From positions 1 to 62,602 of the forward strand of contig QYPM01000016.1 in the NCBI GenBank assembly GCA_007280465.1: DNA of 62,602 bases, given 5' to 3'. Numbering within the stretch: position 1 is the stretch's first letter; every line of letters starts with the position of its first letter. The notes under the pieces were generated by a model. That model did no database searches and had not been told where the DNA came from. It saw only the letters and a program-made list of their open reading frames with translations. The position numbers and the translations under genes were made by a program. The stretch is from Nitrosopumilales archaeon. GTDB lineage: Archaea; Thermoproteota; Nitrososphaeria; Nitrososphaerales; Nitrosopumilaceae. Shown here in pieces: positions 10,393 to 19,388 of the stretch.

Positions 10393-13300
10393 TTGGGTAC
10401 AGAGTTAAAGATTCATAAATCGAGTTCACTAAACATCGGGGAATTACGATCTATGAAAGATTTTGGCACCCTAGAATATGTCTTGGACATATACTCAAAA
10501 AATTGGACTTGGAAATTAACTGGCCCCAGGGCAGTAAGCATGGTAGCCCGTGTCATACCACATGCATGGTATGGTAACGGTCCAGAAGAGGCAATCGTTC
10601 CAGATACTATCCAAAATGTAGAGAAGATAAAATGGATTATGGATAGATACCCCCTTGAGATTAGATCAAAATCAATATGGCATAGAAAAGTTCGCAAAGT
10701 TGTAGTTCCACAAAAAAAGTGGACAAGAATTGAAAAGCTCAGAAAGGCAAATCCTGGACTGCAATTTCGAGGAAAACTTCTTGACTTTCAAAGAGAAGGA
10801 CTAGACTTTCTACTCAAGTCATATGGAAATGCACTTTTAGCAGACGAAATGGGGTTGGGCAAATGTTTGATAGGTAATTCTAGGATAAACACTACAAGTG
10901 GAAGTGTTACCATACAGGAAATCTGGGATCAATCTAAAATTACAGAGCAAGAAGGAAATGAAGAATGGGCCAAATTAAAAATTCCCATAAGCGTACAAAC
11001 ATTTGATGGAAAAGATATTGTTCCAAGACAAGTAAATAGAATATTTAGACAAAAAATTAGCGAACCAATAACAAAGATAATTCTCAAAGATGGTTCAGAA
11101 ATAGAATGTACCAAGCGCCATAGATTCCTTACTCCCGACGGATGGAAAAGAGCTGGCGAATTAAATGCAAATGACAAAATTGCGGTACCCTCAAAGACAA
11201 TACATGATGGCAAAAGTACATTACCACAAGATATTGCCGAATTAATGGCATGGCAGATGGCAGAAGGTTACGAATACGTGGAGGCCGGCAAATATCCACA
11301 TGGCAGATTCTATAATTCAGATCCAAAGATACTTGCAAGAGTGCAAAAATTAGCAAAACAACAAGGAATAGATCTCCTCAAGGCAAGAAAGGAAAAAACA
11401 ACTAGTGTGATTGCCACGACTCAATTTTATCAACTGTTTTCAAAATGGGGGTACGAGTGGGGCAGAAGATCAAAAGACAAACTAGTTCCAAGATCAATAA
11501 TTGAAGCACCCATAGAAACACAAAAAACATTTGTGCAAGCCATGTTTGATTCAGAAGGTCACGTAGGAAAAACACATTGTGAATTAGCCACTGCAAGCAA
11601 ATCTATCGCATTCACACTAGGTGAAATTCTTCGTCACTTTGGAATATGGCTTCGCATCAGAGTAGCTAGGAAATATGCAACAAATGGTACAAGAAAACGT
11701 CGAACATACTACATTTGCACATTCGGTGGCAATTCAATAGACAGATTCGTCGAACATTTTCATCTCATATCAACACATAAACAAATAGCACTTGAAAAAC
11801 TGGCAAGAAAAAAACACAATACAAACATAGAAGGAGTGCCATCACAAAAAATTGTTCAAAAAATTGCAGAGTCGGGAGTATCACTACGGTCTCTCAACCA
11901 GTATACGCCATACAAGTACACCCAAGGCATGAGTAAGCAACTGGCACTACATGTTTCTAACAAATTAGAGTCATCACATCAGGATTTGGCCCAACAATTA
12001 CGAGAAATATCTTTAGAGTCAATCAATTGGTGTCCAATTAAATCAGTAGATGAAAAACAATTTTGTGGTTATGTGTATGACCTATCTGTACCTGAAACAC
12101 ACAACTATATCGCAAACGGAATCATAACCCACAATACAGTCCAGACCTTGGCGTATCTTGCTACAGAGAAACAAACATTTCCAGTCTTGATTGTAGCCCC
12201 GCTGGTTACACTAAACAACTGGCAAAGAGAGACTCAAAAATTCCTAAAAAAACGTAGCCGCAATGGAAGAATAATTGAAGATGGATATCCATCATCTGTT
12301 TTAATTCGAACCGGTAAATCCCAAGAGATTGAGAAACATGATGTATACATCATAAACTATGATTTACTTCATAAAAGAATTGATGACCTTTCAAAATTAA
12401 ATATCAAAACAATTGTCTGTGATGAAGTACAGCATCTACGATCAAAGACTACAAAAAAATATACAGCTGTAAAAAAACTTGCGGCTCTTGATTCAGTAAA
12501 ATATAGAGTTGGGCTTTCTGGAACACCAATTTACAATAGAGGTTCAGAGATATGGCCAATTGTAGACATACTAAGACCCGGACTTTTAGGTACCTTTGAT
12601 GAGTTTTGTGAGTACTTTTGTTATGTCAATGAAAAAGGAAAGGCAATTGTACTTGAGAACAAGCGGGCAAGTTTGGGCGAAGAGTTACGTAAGCATGTAA
12701 TGCTGCGAAGAAAAAAATCTGATGTTCTAAAAGAGCTCAAAGAAAAGGTGCGATACAAGGAACTAATTGATTCAGATATCAATTACTATCAAGCAGAGCT
12801 TAGCAAGATTTGGGAAAGATTAGAAAAAGAGCAGAAGAGTGCAACAAGTGCATTTGACAAGTTCTCTTCATACAAGAGGGCAATACAGAGTGAGAGACAA
12901 GCTGCAGGTGTTGCCAAAGTTCCTCATGTAATTGAATTTGTCAAAAACATAATGGAGATTGAAGAGAGTGTTGTGGTATTTTGTCATCATAAAGCAATAC
13001 ATGAATTGCTTCACAGAAACTTGGCAGAATATACACCAGCTTCCATAATTGGAGGCCAGAGTGACAAGGAAAGACAAGATGGCATAGACAGATTCCAAAA
13101 TGGTGAAACTAAACTCATCATAGCAGGTCTGCGTGCCGGAAATGTTGGAATTAATCTAAGCAGAGCAAGATATGTAATATTTGCAGAACTGGATTGGAGT
13201 CCGGCAATTCACAGACAGGCAGAAGATAGACTACACAGAATAGGTCAAAAGAATACAGTCTTTGCATATTATTTGATGGGCAATGGAACATTAGATGATC

Positions 13301-13443
13301 ATGTAGCAGACGTATTGGTTGACAAGAGTTATGAAATTGACGCCATAATGGATGAAAAAATAGAGACGTTTGAAAACAAGGAAAAAGCTGAACTCATTTT
13401 GGCGCAGATTCATGATAAATTGGCCGCCAGTATGGGCAGATAG
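10393..13443 (+). CDS. SNF2-family DNA/RNA helicase containing an intein
   Basis: Extein: LLADEMGLGK|TVQTLAYLA, DEVQHLRSKTTK, GLSGTPIYN, IAGLRAGNVGINLSRARYVIFAELDWSPAIHRQAEDRLHRIGQ. Confidence 0.92.
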   Translation: MGTELKIHKSSSLNIGELRSMKDFGTLEYVLDIYSKNWTWKLTGPRAVSMVARVIPHAWYGNGPEEAIVPDTIQNVEKIKWIMDRYPLEIRSKSIWHRKVRKVVVPQKKWTRIEKLRKANPGLQFRGKLLDFQREGLDFLLKSYGNALLADEMGLGKCLIGNSRINTTSGSVTIQEIWDQSKITEQEGNEEWAKLKIPISVQTFDGKDIVPRQVNRIFRQKISEPITKIILKDGSEIECTKRHRFLTPDGWKRAGELNANDKIAVPSKTIHDGKSTLPQDIAELMAWQMAEGYEYVEAGKYPHGRFYNSDPKILARVQKLAKQQGIDLLKARKEKTTSVIATTQFYQLFSKWGYEWGRRSKDKLVPRSIIEAPIETQKTFVQAMFDSEGHVGKTHCELATASKSIAFTLGEILRHFGIWLRIRVARKYATNGTRKRRTYYICTFGGNSIDRFVEHFHLISTHKQIALEKLARKKHNTNIEGVPSQKIVQKIAESGVSLRSLNQYTPYKYTQGMSKQLALHVSNKLESSHQDLAQQLREISLESINWCPIKSVDEKQFCGYVYDLSVPETHNYIANGIITHNTVQTLAYLATEKQTFPVLIVAPLVTLNNWQRETQKFLKKRSRNGRIIEDGYPSSVLIRTGKSQEIEKHDVYIINYDLLHKRIDDLSKLNIKTIVCDEVQHLRSKTTKKYTAVKKLAALDSVKYRVGLSGTPIYNRGSEIWPIVDILRPGLLGTFDEFCEYFCYVNEKGKAIVLENKRASLGEELRKHVMLRRKKSDVLKELKEKVRYKELIDSDINYYQAELSKIWERLEKEQKSATSAFDKFSSYKRAIQSERQAAGVAKVPHVIEFVKNIMEIEESVVVFCHHKAIHELLHRNLAEYTPASIIGGQSDKERQDGIDRFQNGETKLIIAGLRAGNVGINLSRARYVIFAELDWSPAIHRQAEDRLHRIGQKNTVFAYYLMGNGTLDDHVADVLVDKSYEIDAIMDEKIETFENKEKAELILAQIHDKLAASMGR
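10864..12135 (+). mobile_element. Intein with LAGLIDADG (DOD) homing endonuclease, inserted in Walker A of the SNF2 helicase
   Basis: In-frame 424 codons; begins C (tgt 10864) after ...EMGLGK, ends HN (cac aat 12130-12135) before T; C-terminal YDLSVPETHNYIANGIITHN; DOD motifs LMAWQMAEGY and FVQAMFDSEGHVG. Confidence 0.93.
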
Positions 13444-13444
13444 A

Positions 13445-13615
13445 TTACGCTTCTCTTACTTTATACTGGTCAAAAAAATCCTGACCTTCGCCTAGTTTTT
13501 CCTTTAGAAATGATTCTAATTTCTTAATAATCTCAGCCCTTGGCATTTTTCCTTCTATTGTATCATACAGTGGAGCTTCTGACTCTCGGAATTTCTTGTA
13601 ACTCATTGCCTTCAT
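13445..13615 (-). CDS. Small hypothetical protein
   Basis: 56-aa ORF missing from track: MKAMSYKKFRESEAPLYDTIEGKMPRAEIIKKLESFLKEKLGEGQDFFDQYKVREA. Confidence 0.5.
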   Translation of the reverse strand: MKAMSYKKFRESEAPLYDTIEGKMPRAEIIKKLESFLKEKLGEGQDFFDQYKVREA

Positions 13616-13908
13616 GATATAAAATACAAGACACTAACACAAGTAGTTTTGTATTAAGATGCAATGAAAAGATGGATTTAGAATTACGATGATATTACTA
13701 GTTTTAGCATTTCTATGAATTTGTGGTGTTCAAAGCATGACTTAGATTATGGGTTTTTGCATATTACATACGCTCATCAATGTAATTAATTTATCATAAC
13801 ATTAGATTATCGAATGGATTGTAGATCATCATTATGATCATGGTATAGGTTTAACAGTAATAAGACATCATTTACAGTGTCAAAAAACATGATTGTATAC
13901 AAGTAATT

Positions 13909-14013
13909 ATGACCTTTGTATTGTATGAAAAAAAGCCCTACATGTTTAGCAAGTTATTTGTGCTATACACTACAGATTACGGATTAATGGACGATGATGA
14001 CGATGATGATTAG
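13909..14013 (+). CDS. Candidate 34-aa ORF with Asp7 C-terminus
   Basis: MTFVLYEKKPYMFSKLFVLYTTDYGLMDDDDDDD; in an otherwise ORF-poor 430-bp gap. Confidence 0.25.
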   Translation: MTFVLYEKKPYMFSKLFVLYTTDYGLMDDDDDDD

Positions 14014-14050
14014 AAATATAGCAAATCAAAATTTGTAATTAATTCAATAA

Positions 14051-14434
14051 TTATCCACCGTGTTTCTGGATTATATTTAAAATATTAAATGGGATTTTTC
14101 CAAGATCAAGTTGCCTCTCAGACGATACAAAAAGTACATTCTCACCCATTGGAAAACTTATCAAGATTACTTTTCCTCGGTATGAAAGTGAGAATTCGAC
14201 TTTACCAAATTCTTCATCAAACTCATGACGCATTCTTACTCTTAGTGAGAGTTCCATGAACAGCATCTCATCTTTTTTGGCATCTTCAAGTGATTTCAGG
14301 CCTTCTCTCATTCCACCTGCAACAAGTTTTCCTCTACCATTAATTATTCTAGCAGACCTTATCTTTTCATCCAATTCAAAGACTTCCTTACATATTACAT
14401 CAAAATTAGACCTAGGTTCGTCATCAGACATCAT
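14051..14434 (-). CDS. Thaumarchaeal-type hypothetical (DUF6659-like)
   Basis: Shares ARIIN-xxGKLVAGGMREG...MGENVLFVSSE layout with 14504..14890 and 47181..47564. Confidence 0.55.
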   Translation of the reverse strand: MMSDDEPRSNFDVICKEVFELDEKIRSARIINGRGKLVAGGMREGLKSLEDAKKDEMLFMELSLRVRMRHEFDEEFGKVEFSLSYRGKVILISFPMGENVLFVSSERQLDLGKIPFNILNIIQKHGG

Positions 14435-14503
14435 TTTAGATACACACTAGCCATTCTTAGACTTATTCAGATCAGTAAAGTTTATGCGTTATAACCAAGT
14501 ATA

Positions 14504-14890
14504 TTGTTCACGGACTACAAGCCATTATTTGATAAAGTGATGGGAATTGATCCCAAAATTCGATTTGCTACAATATTTGATATGAACGGGACTGTTTTGT
14601 TTAGCGCACATCGAGAAGGTGTAGCGAACTTGCTTTCATCAGAAGAGAGCCAGAAATCATTACAACTTGCAATCAATGCATGGAAGTCCAGAAATGAAGT
14701 TTCAGACAAGATAGGAAGGGGAAAATATGCTTTGGTGGAATATGAAAAACTAAAACGAATTACAATGCCTTTAGATTCAGAACACATACTCTACATTACA
14801 ACTGATGTTGAAGCGGATCATGGCCCAATAATTTACAGAGCGTTGAGATTAAAGAATGACGCACTTCATTCACCTGAAGGAATGCCCTGA
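14504..14890 (+). CDS. Thaumarchaeal-type hypothetical (DUF6659-like)
   Basis: DPKIRFATIFDMNGTVLFSAHREGVANLLSSEES...HILYITTDVEADH; divergent with its relative 14051..14434. Confidence 0.55.
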   Translation: MFTDYKPLFDKVMGIDPKIRFATIFDMNGTVLFSAHREGVANLLSSEESQKSLQLAINAWKSRNEVSDKIGRGKYALVEYEKLKRITMPLDSEHILYITTDVEADHGPIIYRALRLKNDALHSPEGMP

Positions 14891-15152
14891 CAAGTCAAGA
14901 TATAGAATCACCAAATTAAAATACTTTACAGCCCAATTACTAGATAGAAATGCTAATTGATCTAGTATCAGTGTTGAGTCACATAATCACACTATGCACT
15001 GGAACCGTTCACCCATAATCAAAAATTAGCACTGGATTTTCTAAAACAAATTTTCAATAGATGCATACAATCACATTTCTAGCGGATTTGGATAGACTAT
15101 GTGGGATTTCAGTGGATGTTCTAAATAGTGCAACATATCCAATCCTATTGAA

Positions 15153-15347
15153 TTGGATGCAATACCTTCAAGAGACAAAATAAAGATTGGAATCAGTGTA
15201 TCCATAGTACAAAAACAAGACCAAGGCTCTGGCAAATTAACTGATGGCATAGTGAAAAGAATTCTTACCTCAAGCAGCTTTCATCCCCACGGCATTAAAG
15301 TAGAATTAGAAAGCGGCAAGATAGGCAGAGTACAAAAAATATCTTAG
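15153..15347 (+). CDS. YwbE/DUF2196-family protein
   Basis: PSRDKIKIGISVSIVQKQDQGSGKLTDGIVKRILTSSSFHPHGIKVELESGKIGRVQKI. Confidence 0.75.
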   Translation: MDAIPSRDKIKIGISVSIVQKQDQGSGKLTDGIVKRILTSSSFHPHGIKVELESGKIGRVQKIS

Positions 15348-15364
15348 ACTTTATCCTCTATGAT

Positions 15365-15586
15365 TTATTGTTTTTTTCTTTTAGGCAGAAACAAAATCAC
15401 AGTTCCCAGAATAATCAATATGCCAACCAGTGCAGTATACATCAACGCCAACGGAAGAGACTTGATATAATTAGATTCCAGGTTGGGAATTAGAAAGTTA
15501 GAACCTGTCGAAAGTTGCCATATCAGAAAAAAAGATCCAACTAATGCAATTATATCAATGATGAGAATTTTCCTAAATGGCTTCAT
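15365..15586 (-). CDS. Small membrane protein
   Basis: 73-aa ORF with two hydrophobic segments. Confidence 0.45.
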   Translation of the reverse strand: MKPFRKILIIDIIALVGSFFLIWQLSTGSNFLIPNLESNYIKSLPLALMYTALVGILIILGTVILFLPKRKKQ

Positions 15587-15643
15587 AAAATTATTAGCAA
15601 AGTACTAGTGTTAAACAATTTCCAGGAATCCACGAATGGTTTT

Positions 15644-15946
15644 TTATGATTTTCTTTTCTTGGGCGTATTTCCTTGTTGCTTCCTTTTTGGTCGTTTAGA
15701 TGCATCATACTCTTTTGCCCTATTTTCAGTATAGTTGATCTGAAGCATAACATGTCTAATTTTTTTTCTTTTTGCATCATCTGGGAAATGAAGCAACATG
15801 AATTCATCTAGTTCTTCAACACCCCGTTCCTCAAGTATCTCTAATGCAATTCTACCGGCTTCACGTGAATTATCTAATCCACACTTGGTACACTTGGCAC
15901 CTCGTAGAATTTTTGATCTGCATCTAGAATCAATACATCGCATCAT
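15644..15946 (-). CDS. Zn-binding hypothetical protein
   Basis: MMRCIDSRCRSKILRGAKCTKCGLDNSREAGRIALEILEERG; four Cys N-terminally, basic C-terminus. Confidence 0.55.
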   Translation of the reverse strand: MMRCIDSRCRSKILRGAKCTKCGLDNSREAGRIALEILEERGVEELDEFMLLHFPDDAKRKKIRHVMLQINYTENRAKEYDASKRPKRKQQGNTPKKRKS

Positions 15947-16032
15947 GGAATAAAATCTGTAAACGTTCTATAAAAACAACCGGAATTTTTCAGAGAAAAC
16001 ATCAAAAGTGTCAAACCGCCACAAGAATTCAA

Positions 16033-16176
16033 TTGAAAATCAATAAAGAAGAATGTCTAGAATGCATGTCCAAAAATACCGGCCAGTATATGGACCCAAT
16101 AGAAAAAAGTGATGGAATGCATTATTATTTCCTATGCGAAGACTGTAAGCACGAATGGGAAATAATAAGAAAATAA
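16033..16176 (+). CDS. Small zinc-ribbon protein
   Basis: 47-aa ORF (TTG start) missing from track: MKINKEECLECMSKNTGQYMDPIEKSDGMHYYFLCEDCKHEWEIIRK; two CxxC. Confidence 0.55.
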   Translation: MKINKEECLECMSKNTGQYMDPIEKSDGMHYYFLCEDCKHEWEIIRK

Positions 16177-16216
16177 ATTACAAATATTAGCATTTGTTTC
16201 ACTAGCATAATAAATC

Positions 16217-16230
16217 GAAATTGCTAAATC
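16217..16230 (+). promoter_or_regulatory. Shared 14-mer promoter-position motif, copy 1
   Basis: gaaattgctaaatc, 22 nt before ATG 16253; identical at 19120 and 19510. Confidence 0.6.
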
Positions 16231-16252
16231 ACCTGTTTAACTTGGAATAATA

Positions 16253-16462
16253 ATGAGTTTTGAGGGGATAGACAACCAGATTGAGCGTTATACAAAGAAG
16301 ATTAATGAGATAATAGAACAACTCAAGGATCCTAATCTGAAATATGATACAAAAAAGAAACTCGAATCCGAACTAACAATTGCAAAAGATGAAAGAACAA
16401 AATGGAAGATTAGAAAAAATAATCAATTCACTACAAGACACAAGAAACAGGATTTAGATTAA
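16253..16462 (+). CDS. Small coiled-coil hypothetical protein
   Basis: 69-aa charged helical ORF. Confidence 0.55.
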   Translation: MSFEGIDNQIERYTKKINEIIEQLKDPNLKYDTKKKLESELTIAKDERTKWKIRKNNQFTTRHKKQDLD

Positions 16463-16608
16463 ATTTTAGCAGATTTTGTAACAGGTCTCATTCCGCCATG
16501 AATGTCATTTGCACATCCACTGCATACATACTGGTTGACAGAACCAGGTCCATAATGACCACATCGACATTTTGTACATGAGCATAATACTCTATCAAAT
16601 ACTCTCAT
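16459..16608 (-). CDS. Small Zn-binding hypothetical protein
   Basis: 49-aa ORF missing from track: MRVFDRVLCSCTKCRCGHYGPGSVNQYVCSGCANDIHGGMRPVTKSAKI. Confidence 0.6.
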   Translation of the reverse strand: MRVFDRVLCSCTKCRCGHYGPGSVNQYVCSGCANDIHGGMRPVTKSAKI

Positions 16609-16644
16609 ACTGATTTGATGTTACATCGGGAATATTAATACTGT

Positions 16645-17061
16645 CTAGTTCTTGAATCCATCAACTAGACACTTGACAGATTTGAATAGATCTTTGATTG
16701 TTACGCCCATTTCATGTAGGTCTTGACTAGAACTAAACGAATCTACTGTAGTTTTGGCAGAATGAACCAACCCTTTGGTCTCATTTATGATTCCAGTCTC
16801 TTCGAGTTGTTTTAGTGTATTTTGCATCTTTGATGTTGCTTCGTTTATGTTCTCAGATATTACACGGATGTTTTCTATGTTTTTTACCATCTCAGGCGTT
16901 TTGAGAGCCTCGATTATCTCCTTTGCAATAATACCAGTATCCATAATTTTTCCAAATGATTCTAGTACACCAGGAGTCTTGATTTGGCGAATAATTTCTA
17001 CTGCACTAAATACAGTCTCCTTGATGTCTTTTACCTTGCCAGTTTTTTCTTCTTGGGCCAT
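16645..17061 (-). CDS. Helical hypothetical protein
   Basis: 138-aa ORF with repetitive amphipathic helices (ETVFSAVEIIRQIKTPGVLESFGKIMD...). Confidence 0.6.
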   Translation of the reverse strand: MAQEEKTGKVKDIKETVFSAVEIIRQIKTPGVLESFGKIMDTGIIAKEIIEALKTPEMVKNIENIRVISENINEATSKMQNTLKQLEETGIINETKGLVHSAKTTVDSFSSSQDLHEMGVTIKDLFKSVKCLVDGFKN

Positions 17062-17062
17062 T

Positions 17063-17287
17063 TTATGGCGCTCCTAGAAACAACGTGCAAAGAAAGACCT
17101 TGCCCATTGCAAGTAGGTGTTCTTTTCCTTCCACCCATTGCATGATTTGGACTGCATAGTCAAGGCATTTTGTAATTGTTGCCGAGTCAGTCATCAGAGT
17201 CTTCCTCCTTGTCTTTTTGTTGTCTTTGTTGTCATGACCATACTTGGTAGAAAAATTATATAGCAATTCAAGATGATTTTGCAACAA
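17063..17287 (-). CDS. Small hypothetical protein (start uncertain)
   Basis: ORF overlapping the intergenic gap; MTDSATITKCLDYAVQIMQWVEGKEHLLAMGK is the protein-like part. Confidence 0.35.
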   Translation of the reverse strand: MLQNHLELLYNFSTKYGHDNKDNKKTRRKTLMTDSATITKCLDYAVQIMQWVEGKEHLLAMGKVFLCTLFLGAP

Positions 17288-17568
17288 AAATGTTGGTTTG
17301 TGCCTAGAAGATACCCCATAATACCTTGAGATAGACTTTGAAGCATCTAATCGATGTCATAATTTGAGATCAAGCGATCAGTTTTAGCATTTAATCAAAG
17401 AGTAGATATTAAAAAATTAAATCGATCAAAAAATAAATTTTAAAAATAAAATAGGGTTTTTCAATGTGCCAAAAAGTGATGAACAAACGATCATTAAGTC
17501 CATCATGGTATCAGATATAGTAAAAAAATTCCATCGGATTTATGTTCAAATAAATTACATAATACATA

Positions 17569-18159
17569 ATGCATAATTCCATCACAGTAAGATTACCGGA
17601 TGCAATGATTCAAGGTATTGATGAAATTTGCAAAAAACAAGAAAGTACAAGACAAGAAGTGATCAGAACTGCATTATCATTTATGCTGTTCAACGATCAT
17701 AAAAACATCGAATCCAATCATACTCATCCGGGAGCTCCAAACATATCAGACTCTAAAGTAGAGCAATTGCAGAAACAGAATTTAGAAAATTTAAACCCAA
17801 GATTTAGAGCCCTAGTGATAGAAGACGATGCAGACATGAAAGCAGTCTTTACAGAAATTCTTCAGATACATAATATTTCAGTAATTGGCACCGGCTCAAA
17901 TGGCAAAGAGGCAGCAGACCTGTATCAAAAACTCCATCCAGACATAGTATTCATGGATATTCTAATGCCGGGGCATGATGGATTTGACGGAATAAATGCA
18001 ATCAAAAAGATAGATCCCAGTGCAAAGATAGTGGTTGTAACAGGAGCTGTATTTGATCCGAAAAAGATCCTATTAACTAGTACAACACAGCTTGTGCAAA
18101 AACCAGTAGATATTGAAAATATCATCACCGCGGTAAACAAGATAATGATAAAGGCCTGA
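17569..18159 (+). CDS. Ribbon-helix-helix DNA-binding domain fused to CheY-like receiver
   Basis: N-term HNSITVRLPDAMIQGIDEICKKQESTRQEVIRTALSFML (RHH); C-term RALVIEDDADMK...PDIVFMDILMPGHDG...KIVVVTGA...VQKPVD (REC). Confidence 0.88.
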   Translation: MHNSITVRLPDAMIQGIDEICKKQESTRQEVIRTALSFMLFNDHKNIESNHTHPGAPNISDSKVEQLQKQNLENLNPRFRALVIEDDADMKAVFTEILQIHNISVIGTGSNGKEAADLYQKLHPDIVFMDILMPGHDGFDGINAIKKIDPSAKIVVVTGAVFDPKKILLTSTTQLVQKPVDIENIITAVNKIMIKA

Positions 18160-18210
18160 TAATTTTTAAGATCGTATAAATCATACTAAAAACTAATAAA
18201 GCATAGAAAC

Positions 18211-18594
18211 TTGATTTTAATCAAGTTGAATAAAATTTCCGCAATAACAGTTTGTGTCTTTTCGATATTTCTAGTTGTAGCAGTTCCATATACTCATGCT
18301 TATGCTGTTAATGGAACAAGACTTGTTGCAGATAGTAAGATGTGTCTTTCTAAAGTTGATCTATGTGTCATGGTAAAAAGAATGCACATGCCACCAATGA
18401 AGCAAACTGATGCAGGACTGGGAGCACTTGATGTAGAGTGCAAAGCAGATTATCAGCTAGTACTAAAAACAACAGACAACAAACCAGCATGTGTCAAAGC
18501 TGTTGATGCTTTAGAACTTGTAAAGAGAGGATGGGCGCTAAGCCAAGATGATTTGGCAAAACTTATGGCAACATACAAACCGGCTACTCCTTAG
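18211..18594 (+). CDS. Secreted hypothetical protein
   Basis: Signal peptide then Cys-containing soluble domain. Confidence 0.55.
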   Translation: MILIKLNKISAITVCVFSIFLVVAVPYTHAYAVNGTRLVADSKMCLSKVDLCVMVKRMHMPPMKQTDAGLGALDVECKADYQLVLKTTDNKPACVKAVDALELVKRGWALSQDDLAKLMATYKPATP

Positions 18595-18637
18595 ATTGAG
18601 CATAGACAATTATAATCTCTAAAAAAATACTACTCCC

Positions 18638-18922
18638 ATGGGCGACGGAATAGGAGGTCCTGTAATTAGTTGCTTGTCTGGAGATACTTTTGAAATGTCA
18701 GTTACTCATTTCCGTAAAGACAACAAGGGAGAATATGGCAAAGTTGAGAGAATCATAATTGCCAAGGTTGACAATCCAGATGATCCTCAATATGAGGAAA
18801 AAACAATCTATGATCTAGAACAGGCTCTAAAGGGCAAATTTGTCACGTGTAACGTACAGTATAGGGACCCAAAGACTGACAGATTGATTTGTAACGTATT
18901 CATTCAGAACCCTCCAGAATAG
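18638..18922 (+). CDS. Small hypothetical, possible SNase-like fold
   Basis: LSGDTFEM...VERIIIAKVDNPDD...LEQALKGKFVTCNVQYRDPKTDRLICNVFI loosely follows thermonuclease spacing. Confidence 0.5.
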   Translation: MGDGIGGPVISCLSGDTFEMSVTHFRKDNKGEYGKVERIIIAKVDNPDDPQYEEKTIYDLEQALKGKFVTCNVQYRDPKTDRLICNVFIQNPPE

Positions 18923-18986
18923 TCATATCTGTGAATATAGTATCAGAATTAATCAGGAAATAAAGTAATTTTTATTTGAAATTAAT

Positions 18987-19052
18987 GACCTGTATCTCCA
19001 ATCGGTCAAAGGATTGCCATACTAACATCATTCCGTTTGGAGGTATACGGTC
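18987..19052. ncRNA. Candidate long imperfect hairpin
   Basis: gacctgtatctccaatcgg pairs with ccgtttggaggtatacggtc (small mismatches), intergenic. Confidence 0.3.
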
Positions 19053-19119
19053 TGTAACATGATTGCACTTGATAGGATAAATTGCTTACTAGAACGTAAA
19101 TTTCTTTATATCATCAATA

Positions 19120-19133
19120 GAAATTGCTAAATC
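19120..19133 (+). promoter_or_regulatory. Shared 14-mer promoter-position motif, copy 2
   Basis: gaaattgctaaatc, 22 nt before TTG 19156. Confidence 0.6.
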
Positions 19134-19155
19134 TCCATACTGATTTCTTGATCTA

Positions 19156-19326
19156 TTGCAAAAAACATGTGCTAAATGTGGAAGTCTCTTTGAATGTCAA
19201 GAGATTGATACTTGCTGGTGTTCTCAAGAACCATTATTAAAGGAAAAAGAGATCAAATATGATGATTGTGTTTGTAAGAGATGTCTTCTTTTACAATATG
19301 GTAACCGGTTGATAGGAAATGAATAG
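19156..19326 (+). CDS. Cysteine-rich CWC-family protein
   Basis: 56-aa ORF (TTG start) missing from track: MQKTCAKCGSLFECQEIDTCWCSQEPLLKEKEIKYDDCVCKRCLLLQYGNRLIGNE. Confidence 0.75.
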   Translation: MQKTCAKCGSLFECQEIDTCWCSQEPLLKEKEIKYDDCVCKRCLLLQYGNRLIGNE

Positions 19327-19388
19327 GGATCAATATAGCAAAAACACTTTTTTTCAAAACCTATATAGTTTGATGACGTATAGGTGTC

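Noticed and set aside
10393-13443. Two separate helicase genes with an insertion/frameshift
   Set aside because: The frame is continuous and the insertion has intein-type borders (C...HN|T), which an intein explains better.
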